Source: Jaapia argillacea MUCL 33604
Lineage: Eukaryota > Basidiomycota > Agaricomycetes > Jaapiales > Jaapiaceae
DNA length: 64,000 nt
Assembly (NCBI GenBank): GCA_000697665.1
Contig: KL197729.1
Coordinates: 74,997-138,996, forward strand
Direction of reading: 5' to 3'
Part shown: piece after piece, positions 36,501 to 46,585 of the stretch
How the letters are laid out: each line of letters starts with the position of its first letter
Position numbering within the stretch: position 1 is the first letter of the stretch
The notes under the pieces: model-generated
What the model saw: the letters and a program-made list of their open reading frames with translations, nothing else
Told to the model about the DNA's origin: nothing
The model's database searches: none
Made by a program: the position numbers and the translations under genes

Positions 36501-37827
36501 TGAAGAGCTCTGAATGAAACTTACCAAACAATATGGGTACACAACGTCGTAACGTTTCCCAGAAAGAAACTTTTGTTATCGGAATATCCTGCATCTCTGA
36601 AGGTGTCCATACCTCAGCAAGGAGGATAGAGTGTGGAAACAAAAGGGAGAACATACTTGCATACACTACACCGCCAACCTTCCTCCAGGATATTCGTGTC
36701 AGGGTTGGTCCACTTCTCGCATGTAAAAATGACCTTCACATCAGCTGTGTGCCCACTGTTTCATGTGGGAACGCCAGTCTGTTGAAGCTGAGACATGTTA
36801 GTGGGATAGAATACAAGAAAATTGTGTGATACGTACTGCCGCACGATCACCATCGAGTATGGCCTTGAGTTGCTCATACTCTTTGTCTCCATTGGCTGCA
36901 TCCTTCACATGGGATCCATTGCCATCACCTCTGTTGTGCGCTGTATGGTCAGTGATTGCTGTGGAGGTTGTTGGCGTGCTCTCGGTATTGTCTTGATCCT
37001 CCAAGTCCGAGTTGTGGATGGTTGCTGGAGCTGCACGTCATTTTGCTGGGACAGGGTTGTCGTTGTTGTTCTCCACAGCCTGCTTGTTTGTTGTTGTATG
37101 TGGAGATGACTTCTGGGGTTTGGCGTTGTTGTTGGGGTCAGCGATATGAAGAGAGGGTCGTGTCCTTTGTCCAGAGTGCCGAGAGCCAGCGGCTTTGTTG
37201 GCAGGGGTTTTTCCAAGAAGCGATAGGGCGTTTAGAGACTCTGAGACTGAGGAACTTTGTGAGAGTACTTTGGATGGCCCTGAGATTGGGGTGTCATCAT
37301 CAGTGTCATTGTAAAAGACAATTTGAGAGGCAGGGAGCAATTGGCCATCAGGTCCCACAGCACAGCCAGCCATGACTCTGAGAGATACCAGTGTAGAAAA
37401 GGGGGAATATTGGAGCCATTTTATACATTGAGGAGAGTGTTGTCGCCAGTCTGCTGGGCAGTCCAAGAACACAACAGTGAGATGACAGCCTTTGCACTGC
37501 TGGCAAGAAGATCATCACTAAATGCCCACTTGGTTGGTAACTTTATCCTTAATTGGGTGATTCTCTGGATAACACTTATTCTAACTCAGAACAATAAGAC
37601 TCCACATCCCGAAGGCTGGTGAAGGCACTCTGAAATGTCATTTCTGGATGGGTTCATGGGGTTCAAATGGGTTCTGAACCCATTCAGGAGACCCAACCTT
37701 CTGCTGGACCAAGAACAGGACCATGTGTTCGGTCTGGTGATCTACTGGAACTGTGGACTGGACATATGGTCCTGTTTGGGTTCAGAACATGTTCAAAGTG
37801 GTTCAGAACTGAACCACGGCAACACTA
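33596..37827 (-). mobile_element. hAT DNA transposon, 4,232 bp, decayed
   Basis: Ends are TAGTGTTGCTGTGGTCC (left) and the inverse complement of a right end reading TAGTGTTGCCGTGGTTC. The 8-base target duplication is TTACCAAA (33,588-33,595) against TTACCACA (37,828-37,835), one mismatch. The element carries one minus-strand transposase gene. It is nested in the 10 kb TIR element, so it inserted later. Confidence 0.9.
33795..37373 (-). pseudogene. hAT transposase, decayed
   Basis: The ATG at 37,373 opens a Ser/Thr/Pro/Asn-rich leader (MAGCAVGPDGQLLPASQI). Exons then give a BED-like zinc finger (EEGWRCSVCK ... LCTHIVW), the catalytic core with GWIMADNATNNNTAVRAFGG (35.6-35.7 kb), a WASLFKFLE segment, and the C-terminal dimerisation block (WW near 34.1 kb; GSSVAAEQAFSSGGITG and FEALQLLK near 33.9-34.0 kb), ending NTDEV at 33,795. 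This order is standard for hAT transposases, which cut and paste DNA with 8-bp target duplications. At least two in-frame TGA codons interrupt it (after KFLE near 35.06 kb and after YCNG near 33.87 kb), the first at a likely former CGA Arg codon. The gene is probably dead. Confidence 0.8.
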
Positions 37828-37835
37828 TTACCACA

Positions 37836-38340
37836 TGGCATGCAGGACCCTCAATACCTGGAAGGGTCGAAATTCAGGATGGGGTCTTAATCTTCATCTT
37901 GAAAATCGGGCCTTCCTATGTACGCACATTAATGTCACTTGAGTTTCCTCAAGTGAAACAGGTCTGTTCATCCTTATTCCTCACATGACTCTTGCTCAAC
38001 AGTTTCCATATTTCATCCCTGTCTCAACAAAGTTGAATCATATTGTGCTGGATCTCACTGGAAGCAAGACTCCACTCAAGTTCGGCCATGTCTTTATAAT
38101 TGTCTTCAGAGCCCAAGGTTTGAACTCCTCCAGATATTGAGCCCTAACCTAACCACCTCAAAACTCTCAGGTTCAGTTATCTGTCGCCTGTGGCCTTCCT
38201 CCCAACACTCCCAATATAGCAGGGTTCCCCTCCCCCACTCAGTGATAGGATTTGCTTGGGTGAAAACAGACGGCGTCGTATGGCCCATGTATTGGACCCA
38301 TTGTACTTGCAAATAGAGTGTTTTCTTCAATATAATTGAC
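37836..38340. other. Interior of the TIR element, right part
   Basis: About 500 bases between the hAT target duplication and the right subterminal repeats. I see no gene and no recognisable domain on either strand. Confidence 0.4.
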
Positions 38341-38710
38341 TGCCTAATCCGCTGAGAGAACAAGTGCCAGATGCTATTCATGAGGAGTGCTGATGACACT
38401 TCAAAATGAGCCCCGGACACTACTCATTTCGAGTGCTCAGGACACTACAAAGGAGTACCATAGTTGTTCCTTTTAGAGGGACGCCTTTGCTCAAAAACAG
38501 TGCCCTCCCCTCAAAAAGAAGTGCCATCTGCTCTGGATGTTAAATAGCAATCATGTCCGGTCCAGAGCACACAGCACTCATCATAAAAGTGTCCAAGGCA
38601 CTTGTTGTACAAGTGCTATGGGCACTCGTGGGTGCTCCTTTTGAGAGTGGTGGACACTGGTTTTGCCAAGCTTCCATCACTCTTTTTCAGTGGACTTACT
38701 TCCCATAGTG
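38341..38710 (+). repeat. Right subterminal AGTGCC repeats and TIR
   Basis: Mirror of the left end: dense AGTGCC, AGTGCT, GGCACT and GGACACT motifs in both orientations, then the terminal 15 bases TTACTTCCCATAGTG. Confidence 0.6.
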
Positions 38711-39931
38711 TTTCCAGCTTCCACATGTCACACAGGCACCTGTTGAGGATGTCAATGAGCAATGAGAATGCTCACGGCTGTGGCTGTACAAATGGCTGCA
38801 GGCGACAGCCAATCACCGCATCAGCTTGGCCACCCCAAGTTCCATCTTGGAGGGTGCATATACTGACTCCAAATCCATTGCTTGATCTCCAACATCATGT
38901 ACCAAATCCCTCTTGAGGTGTGCTCCAGCTCCCCATACACCTCCCAACCTAATATTAATCCAGCATTGTGTCGAACAACCCCATCTTCTCCACCCTCTTC
39001 TCATCGTCACTCACCTTACACCTCTCAGTCTCAAGTCTATGCACCATACCCCTTCACAATGCTACACAATCCCTCCTCAATTCTACCAACGCCCACTGGC
39101 ATATAGCTGGTCCTTTCACATACTGAGCACATGATTTTTGTGAGCTGGGCGGTTGGATGGCTAGGTCTGAGATCGAACTTCAAGGTAAGCTAATGTCATC
39201 CTTACTCGTAGTGAGTGGCAGCTGATACATTTCGTGAAACTGCAGCCAATCTACTCACGCACCAGCACTGTTCTCTTGTCAACCCCTCTAACTTTCAAGT
39301 TAGACCTCCATCAAACTGCCAAAACCGTCCTTAGGGTTCAGAAAGATCAAGCTAGAGAGACAGTGTATTGGCTTGTGGTGGGGGAAGATGTTGGGTGGCT
39401 GTTGTGGTTGCGATTTGGATGGTGGTTATCCATTCTGGAATGTGGCAGCTTGGTGGATGCAGAGGTCTCCTATCAAATCACTCATCATGTGTGCCCCAGT
39501 TCTCCAGCCAGAGAGCATCCCCAAATACGACCCATCCCAGATCGACTGACCCTACCTTCTCTCCCTGCTCCTCTCATCATCACCCCAACCTTGCACCTAC
39601 TATCACATTACCCCTTCTCAACTATTATTGTTCAGCCAACGTCTATCAACATCCACATTGTTGGTTTTTCACATCGCCTGAGCACACAGTTGGGTGGTTG
39701 GGTATGTTTGACTCATATCCTAGGTAAGCCGCTTTATCCCCTCTTGTCTTGTGCTTTTCCCACCTCATTTTCAACACGCTCTAGTTGTGCCCTTCATTCA
39801 TCGATCCCCAATATTCAGTAGGATTTGAGTGCCACTCAGCTCTAGGTCGTCATGATCAACCAGTCACTTTCTGACTAACCTACCTACCTACCAACCAACC
39901 AACCGTCTGTCCATCCAAAGAGTGTTGATAT
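38711..39931 (+). repeat. M repeat, copy 2 (M2), CG-depleted
   Basis: Begins AGCTTCCACATGTCACAC at 38,716, matching D2's continuation at 51,566-51,583, then a shortened M unit aligned to 22,110-23,660 and 52,390-53,500. Many CG sites of M1 are TG or CA here; in the stretch aligned to 23,171-23,280, five of eight CG sites changed to TG or CA. It is wedged between the TIR element and the Gypsy element. The tract that in M1 precedes D1 (about 95 bases) is missing at its right end. Confidence 0.75.
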
Positions 39932-40117
39932 TGGGATAGCCCCAGCTGGCCCTAGAGCTAGAGTCAAGATGAGATGATGATGATTGTCCTGTCACTAATA
40001 CACTCGTGTCCTATCCTATCCTATATGCTGACTAAGCCTCCCCAAAGGGGGAAATGACCCCTGTATCCTTCCTTATCCCTCGCATTCTCAGTCTAAGGTG
40101 CAGTGTCCACTACTGCA
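39932..40117 (-). repeat. 3' LTR of the Gypsy element
   Basis: 186 bases, 180 identical to the other LTR. Three of the six differences are CG in the 5' LTR and CA here. Confidence 0.9.
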
Positions 40118-40133
40118 TGTGCCCCCTTCGAAT
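40118..40133 (-). promoter_or_regulatory. Polypurine tract of the Gypsy element
   Basis: On the minus strand TTCGAAGGGGGCACA immediately precedes the 3' LTR start TGCAGTAG, the position and composition of a plus-strand primer tract. Confidence 0.6.
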
Positions 40134-40230
40134 TAAGCGATGTCCTTGTCGCTGAGATGATCTCGCTGCAAAGAACTTTTCCCCTTCCGCTTCCAGAAAC
40201 TCACTCACTTTCCCAATCCCTTTCTGTTCC

Positions 40231-43200
40231 TCATCCACCACAACCGTCCTCCTCCTCTTCCTCCTCCTGCCTCTTCTTCCTCTGGCTTTCCTTATCCCCC
40301 ATATCTTCCTCTTCCTCCATATCTTCCTCTTCCTCCATATCTTCCTCTTCCTCTTCCTTCCACTCTTCCTGCATCTTCTGCTCCAGGTCCCTCTGCACCT
40401 CCACAAGATTTGTACCCTCCCTGGGTATGAATTCCCTGAGCCACCGCACATTGAATTCCCTGTTCAAGGGGACTCCGTTGAGAGTCTCAAGTCGATACGA
40501 GTTTGTTAGCTGCTCTGTGACCCTTCTCAGCACAGACCACTTCAGGAGAAGTTTATGCTTGGTCTTGAAGGTGTAATCCAGATCACTATGGTAGACTTGA
40601 ACTAGTTGGCCTTTGGTGAAGATGACTTCCCCCTTGCTCAAATTTAGCACCTTCCTATCAAACCTCACTTTGTGTTTGACAGCATGCATGATGGCAGCCT
40701 TGTAACTGTCAAGCCTTTGTTGAGCCACATACACCATCTGCACACTAACATTGGCTGGCTTCAAGACCGAAGTACTGTCCTTGATGGGAGTTGGTGGTGT
40801 GTTGATTACTAAACCCAATAGCAGCTCCTTTGGTGAGAACTTTAGTGCTGGGAGTATGCAAGAGTTAAGGATGCGGACTGCCTCGTCCAGATGATCAGGC
40901 CAGTTCTTTGGGAGACTCTGCCAACTTTGTTCAGTGTCCGAGTCTTCACTGACATTTGGTGCGCAAAGTCGTTTCAGGACGTGCAACAAAAGTTTGTTCG
41001 CACCTTCGCAGAGACCATTGATCCATGGCAAATAGGCTGTGATTATGTGGTGTGTTGTGTTCCACTGCTTACAGAAAGCACAAACTTCCTCATTATTGAA
41101 ATGCTTTCCACCATTGGTCATGAACGTTTCCGAGGCAATGAATGGGTGGAATATTTGAGAGAGACCATTGACTGTGGTCTTGCCACTTCCTGCAGTCTTG
41201 TATTTGAAGGCCCATAAATTTTGGGAGTAGCAGTCGAGGTAGACACCAAGCGTATCATAACCACCTTTGCCAACTGGGAGTGAGAGGTAATCGCCAACAA
41301 GCAGCTGAAATGCATGGCGCCGTGTGATCGGATTTAGCAATGCATGGAGGTGAGTTCCACTGAAGCTCTTGCACTTCGGACAGTCTTTGATACCTGCCAT
41401 GATTGATTCGTCTAGACGGGGGCTGTGAATCCTATCGATGAGCGCCATTTTGATTGTGTCGCAGTGCCAGTGCCCCCCTTCCAAGTGCTGCTTCCTTGCC
41501 AGTTCTACTGCCTCTGCCTTCATAACACACTCTGTCCGCAAGCATGCTCTCATACCCGTTCCCCCATTCACCCTCCATAACCTTCCTTCCTCAATCATAT
41601 ACTGGGAGGCCCTGTGCTGTGCACAACGTTGCTCCCATGCATCCTTCCCTTGGTCAAGTTGTGCCAATGCCTCAATGACCTCGATGAACAGCGGCTCCTT
41701 CTCAAACCTCACCCACAGCGCACTCACCTCTGATGACGCCTCCATGTAAAATACATCATGCACCAGTCCCGACTCTGCCTCCCAGTCTTCACAAACATCC
41801 CATTCACTACCATCACCTGTGATCCTTGGTATCCCCTCCCACATTTGGCTCAAACCATCTGCAACTACATTGATCCGACCTGGGACATGACAAACATCAA
41901 TGATCTGGTGGGCTAAAATTCCGTCCTGCCATCAGGCATGTGCAGCATTAAGCTTATTGTTCAATAGTATATCTCAAAGTGCTTGGCAGTCGGTCTTGAT
42001 CTCAATGGGAAAACCCCATATAATTCCTGAGAATTTGTCAAGCGCAAATTTGAGGGCTACGAATTCCAGCAGGAACAGCTTGTATTTCTCTTCAGCTCGA
42101 GAGGTTCATTTTGAGGCAAATGCGATGGGGTATAATTTCTCGACCGTGCATCCGTTGGGTAAGGTGATTGTAGATCTTTGTGCTAGAACACCAGCAAAGC
42201 CTTCCTTACACCCATCTGTTGTGACAATAAAAGGAGTACCATCCCATTTAGGTCCTCTGAGCACAGGTTCTGATGTGAGTGCCACTTTGAGTCCTAAAAA
42301 GGCCTCGGTGTGTTGTCTCATCCATAAATCACCCAGTTTGTGTGATTGCATAACTCATTGGTAGGTTGCCTTTGAAAACTTCAATAGAAGATCAACAGCT
42401 CTAATGAGGTCATGAAGGGGTCCTTCTATTTTGGAATACCCCTTGATGAGGTTGCAGAAATGCCCTGTGATGCCGAGGAATGAGCAAAGATTAAGTGCGT
42501 CCTGAGGTTGCCTCCGATCAATGATAGCAGTGAGCTTTGCTAGATCAGGTGTGACTCCTTCAGGTCCAACAGTTGCACCTGCAAAAATCCCCTCGGTAAC
42601 AAAGAACTCTGATTTTGTTGCCGAAAGACACAGTCCCCTCTCCCAAACTCGAGTCAGAATCAACCTGAGTTTCGACATCATCTCCTCAAACTCATCAGCA
42701 GCAGCTTCTCCATCGTCAACAAAGAGTTTGAGAATGTCTTGAGAGAGTAAATTGTGGAGGTGTATTGCCGTCATGTGCGCAAAAGTCAATGGGGTGCCAG
42801 TGAGGCCAAAAGGCATTTTGGCATACCAGAAATAACCTCGACCCTCAACATAGAACACAGTATATGGTCGAGCGGCTTCATCAACAGTAACGGCATAGAA
42901 ACCAGATGCAAAATCGAACAACAAGACCCAGCGGTGACCACCCAGGCATTGTTGCTTTGTGCAAATGTCTCCTTGCAGCATTGGGGCAATCTCTGTGACT
43001 TCATTGATCTTGCCATAGTTCTGGCAGATCCTCCATTTTGGTTCCAACTTCTGGGCTTTGGGCTCTGTTATGATATCCAGCTGAGGTGGTAAGTCAAAAT
43101 GAGGTTCAAGTCCATTTTCTACGCATTGGTCATTGATTCGATGCTGTAATTCCTCCAGAGATAGCCCGTTGCCTTCATGAGCCTTCTGCGCTAATGTTGT

Positions 43201-44655
43201 TGGTGAGACACATTTCACTTGGCTGGGTTTGCATGCTTCGATAACCCCAGCAGCTAACATCTTGTCAATCTTCTTGTTCAGGTACTGCCGCTGCAGTGGT
43301 GTTAGCAGGTGCTGGTGGACACGCCGGCTGAATGATGCATTATCTGGGATGTCCAGCTTGTGGACCGCACCTTCCACACTGGTAACTTCACTGACTGATA
43401 AGGTGAAGCAATCCGCGTGCTCCCGAAGAAGCTCCACAACTTGGCCAAATTGCTCTGTTGATAGATCGGACCCAATCGTGATAGCTTCCAGCATGGCTTC
43501 AATCCAACGGGGATTGAAAGGGTCTGTCTTCCTTGTGTAGATATTGCTATCTGATGTCAGCCCTTTGACAGGTACCTCCTCACCGTCATCCGAAAAATTG
43601 GTGTTTTTGTCATGCGTGATGTAGCAGATAGGCGCTTCAGTCTGTATGTCTGTCTCCATGATATCAGCAGTGGTTACAACCGTGGTATCGCCAGCTGGTA
43701 AAACTTCCCTCAAGGGGAGTTTGACACTCCCCACTTTGCATCCTTGCTTTTCAATTCCTTCAGATCCATTTGTACTTCTTTCAATCTCCCTTTGTTCTCA
43801 CCTCGTGGTACTTCACCATTGCCTCCTTCTCACATCACGTCCTCCTGTGATTAGTGCCTTGTTCCTGGTTCTTGTAATGATGTTCGGTATAACCAATGCT
43901 ATTTGGGCTTTTGAGGTGTTAGATGGCTCTAAAGTATCCAGTAAATGGTTGTGGTCAACTCGCCTCGAGGGGGTTGCATCAACCCCCCTCAAAATCTCTC
44001 ACTTTTCGACATCCATCACAAGGGTAGCTCCATCCTTAGGCATTGCATCGCGTTGATGATTTCGGCTCTTCAGAACAGCCGTACACTTGTCGCCTTTCAC
44101 GGTAATCTCATCGGCTGCGTAGTCATGGACTGCCCGAAACTTCTGCAAGAGAGGTTTACCAAACAGGAATGACCATCCTGCACCCTTGAACACCTCAAAC
44201 TCTCCCCTCACGCACACACCTTCCAACTCAACCTCTCCTTCCCACTTCGTGATCGCCGAAACAACTGTCCCATCAGCCATCCTGAGGTGCCTTGTGGAAG
44301 GTGACCAGTTTCCGAGTCTGTGCTTCACTTTATGAAAGACTGTTTCACACATTGCCACCACCATAGCTCCGTCGTCGAATAGTGCATTCACCCTCACGAC
44401 TTCTCCATGTAACCCCTTAAGCAGAACCCTATGAATGAAGGGTATGCCGGCTGAATCTCTCGCTTTCCGTCTCACAATGCTCTCAAGATCCAAAGAATAC
44501 ACGCCAACGACGTTGATTGGATAAGTTTTCACTGATACATCAGGAACGAACGATTGTTCTACCAGTTCTGCGGGGTAAGATTGTATGTCCCTAGACAGCA
44601 CCTCCACATGCCCAGGGACCTCTGAATCCATATCCTCAAACAAAACTAGGGCCAT
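40231..44655 (-). pseudogene. Gypsy Pol (PR-RT-RH-IN), stop-riddled
   Basis: One phase runs from 44,655 to 40,231. Protease: LFDDGAMVVAM, with DDG where D[S/T]G is usual. Reverse transcriptase: LLFDFASGFYAV, KMPFGLTGTPLTFAHM and the active-site FVDD. RNase H: FIVTTDGCKEGFAGVL, then SRAEEKYKLFLLEF. Integrase: zinc-binding HLEGGHWH...CPKC, first catalytic Asp in LLVGDYLSLP, Glu in GLCEGANK, but the second catalytic Asp is Asn (TNGGKHF). A very acidic Glu/Asp/Met tail ends at 40,231. At least six in-frame TGA codons (43,999; about 43,807 and 43,795; 42,355; 42,106; about 41,933) break it; several, as in SK-stop-TSR and AHA-stop-WQD, sit where the family has Arg, consistent with CGA to TGA. It is not active. 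Confidence 0.88.
40303..40356 (-). repeat. 18-bp tandem repeat coding the acidic integrase tail
   Basis: Three near-perfect units of TCTTCCTCTTCCTCCATA (plus strand) encode repeated EEEEDM on the minus strand. Confidence 0.7.
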
Positions 44656-44666
44656 CTGGCTACTCT

Positions 44667-46359
44667 CTATGCCAACGGCCCTTCCCCTTTTCCCTGATCG
44701 AGGCCCCCCTCGTAATAGTTGTTGTATTCGTCATACTCTTCGAAACCGGGCAATATGAGATTCACCCACACTGCGTTACAATGAATGGCTCCTAAATTGT
44801 GTCCACAGATCCAACGCCAAGCAGACTCCTTGCCATTCAGCCAGAGCTTGCAGGGAGCGAGACAGTTGTTTGAGGGATGCGTGGGTCGCACAGCGATAGC
44901 ACTCACCAGTGCATACACCTGCCATTCCTGAGCAGAGCAGGTACGGCTTGGCGTGATCAACACGAGTATATTGGCCATACTGACGTGCCCATTCCCTCTT
45001 CTGCACCTCGTAAGCAGCAAGTCCGGCTTCAGTGTCAGGGTGGTGAGGGAGCTCATCTAGTCAGGTGCAGAGGACTGCTTTTTCTGCTTCGGTGGGCTCA
45101 GCAGGGTAAGTAGGGGGACCTTGGGTGGTTCAGCGTAATGCAGGCACAGGGCCTGTTGCTTGACGATACAGGGTTATCTGTGAGATGTTAGGTCGTCTGA
45201 CAAGATTGTTGGTTAGACGAGATGGGGGGGTTGGGGAGCTCAGGGGATTGAGGGATGTTTGTGCAAGTCTGGTACAGATCGTAGCAGTGGGTGACTCGAG
45301 AAGTTTGAGGCGCTCTTCCATCAGCTTCACCCTATCCATCTCTCCCTTGATTCTCACTGCTCCGTCCTTGATGTATTTGATCTCCACATCTTTCACAGCT
45401 TGGGTGAAGACAGTCCAGTCGGCCTGGGTCGAGGAAACCTTATCTTTGATAAGGTCAGGTAGATCTCGCCATACAGCTGCTATGCAGGTCTTGTCTCCAC
45501 TGATGTTCCCTCCAACCGCAAGTTTCAACACCTTGTCAGCCCACACAATGTGGCTCCAAACCTCCACCCCCGCTACCTCAACCTTCTTCCCCAAGTCTTC
45601 CTTTTTCAACTTTAACACCATCAAGTCCTCGATGTATTCCTCCTCCCCTTTGACAACGGCTTTGACTTCGGGCCATCTACACAAGAACGCAGCTTCCAAT
45701 GTTGTCCACGATACCAAGTCTGTGGCGGGGAGCGCCTTATACCATTGGTTAGCCACACTCGGTGCGTACAGGAAGTGCTTGAAGACAGACAATCGTTTGG
45801 CGTCATCATACTCCATCATGCAGCGGAAGAACGCGCAGATGAAGTTTTTGCTGCTTTCCAGCGAATCGTCGTCGCCCTTGAAAGGCTCTGGTGTAATGGG
45901 AGCCATGTGGGCTCGTCTCGTCTGCAACTGGCTGTGTGGAACGTGGGCCGGTTGTGGAAGTGCAAGTACGATTGCTGGGATTGGGGCTGACGATGTTGGG
46001 GGTGATGACTGGTCGAAAAGGGCGTCGAGGTCGAATGTATCTGGAGTGAGTTCTCGAGATGATAGTGCCGGGGACGTTGAGAGTGACGAAACGCTCGATG
46101 GAGGAAGTGATGATAAGGGGGTTGATAATGTTGTTGAACTCGGGGTGCGAGCCGTAAATCGACCTAGCGCGTTACGGTTACTGTACCTTCCTCTCGACGT
46201 TTCCGTGGCCAGCTTGACTGATGAGCGAGGTGATGGGGTGTTCCTTAGACGTATCGCTGGATAACCAAAGACTAAAGACCGGGCGCTTGTAGACCTAAGA
46301 CGTGTAGACCCAAGACGTGGAGACCTAAGACGTGTAAAGACTGATGAAGCTAGATTCAA
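44667..46359 (-). pseudogene. Gypsy Gag with frameshifted zinc knuckle
   Basis: A 409-codon open stretch (46,359-45,130) has a Ser/Thr/Pro-rich N-terminal part, then the capsid-like segment PEPFKGDDDSLESSKNF...FFRCMMEYDDAKRL...WYKALP. It starts from a TTG; the first in-frame ATG is at 45,906, so an upstream ATG was probably lost. A TGA at 45,130 and another about 45,060 interrupt it. The knuckle CYRCATHA is in this phase, but its remaining part (SNNC) and the following ESAWRWICGHNLG are one phase off, ending at 44,667, so an indel near 44.88 kb split the knuckle. Gag would package element RNA; this copy cannot. Confidence 0.8.
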
Positions 46360-46399
46360 GGCTGTGGATCACGCAAGAATACCACTCTCTTCACCACGT

Positions 46400-46585
46400 T
46401 GGGATAGCCCCAGCTGACCCTAGAGCTAGAGTCGAGATGAGATGATGATGATTGTCCTGTCGCTAATACACTCGTGTCCTATCCTATCCTATATGCTGAC
46501 TAAGCCTCCCCGAAGGGGGAAATGACCCCTGTATCCTTCCTTATCCCTCGCATTCTCAGCCTAAGGTGCAGTATCCACTACTGCA
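46400..46585 (-). repeat. 5' LTR of the Gypsy element
   Basis: 186 bases, retaining CG at three positions where the other LTR has CA. It abuts D2 directly at 46,586. Confidence 0.9.

Larger units (their letters stand above)
28712..38710. mobile_element. 10.0 kb TIR DNA element, CACTA-like, with nested insertions
   Basis: The left end CACTACGGGAAGTAA (28,712-28,726) is matched by the inverse complement of the right end TTACTTCCCATAGTG (38,696-38,710), 14 of 15 positions. Both ends are followed inward by about 270-370 bases dense in AGTGCC/GGCACT-type motifs, like the subterminal repeats of CACTA (EnSpm) elements. Flanks are CTTCC (28,707-28,711) and TTTCC (38,711-38,715), a probable 5-base target duplication with one change. 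The uninterrupted target is visible in D2 at about 51,560 (AACTTCCCAGCTTCC). A 1.1 kb MITE and a 4.2 kb hAT element are nested inside. I found no intact CACTA transposase, so the element is non-autonomous or decayed, and the superfamily is inferred from the ends. Confidence 0.7.
39932..46585 (-). mobile_element. Ty3/Gypsy LTR retrotransposon, 6.65 kb, decayed
   Basis: Two 186-base LTRs (TG...CA in minus orientation) differ at six positions, all transitions. A purine-rich tract (GAAGGGGG) lies directly inside the 3' LTR. Internal order is Gag, protease, reverse transcriptase, RNase H, integrase, the Ty3/Gypsy order. The whole coding region is essentially one phase on the minus strand, interrupted almost only by TGA codons. 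Flanks GATAT (left) and ACGTT (right) do not match, so no target duplication is visible. D1/M1 shows the unoccupied junction. Confidence 0.92.
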
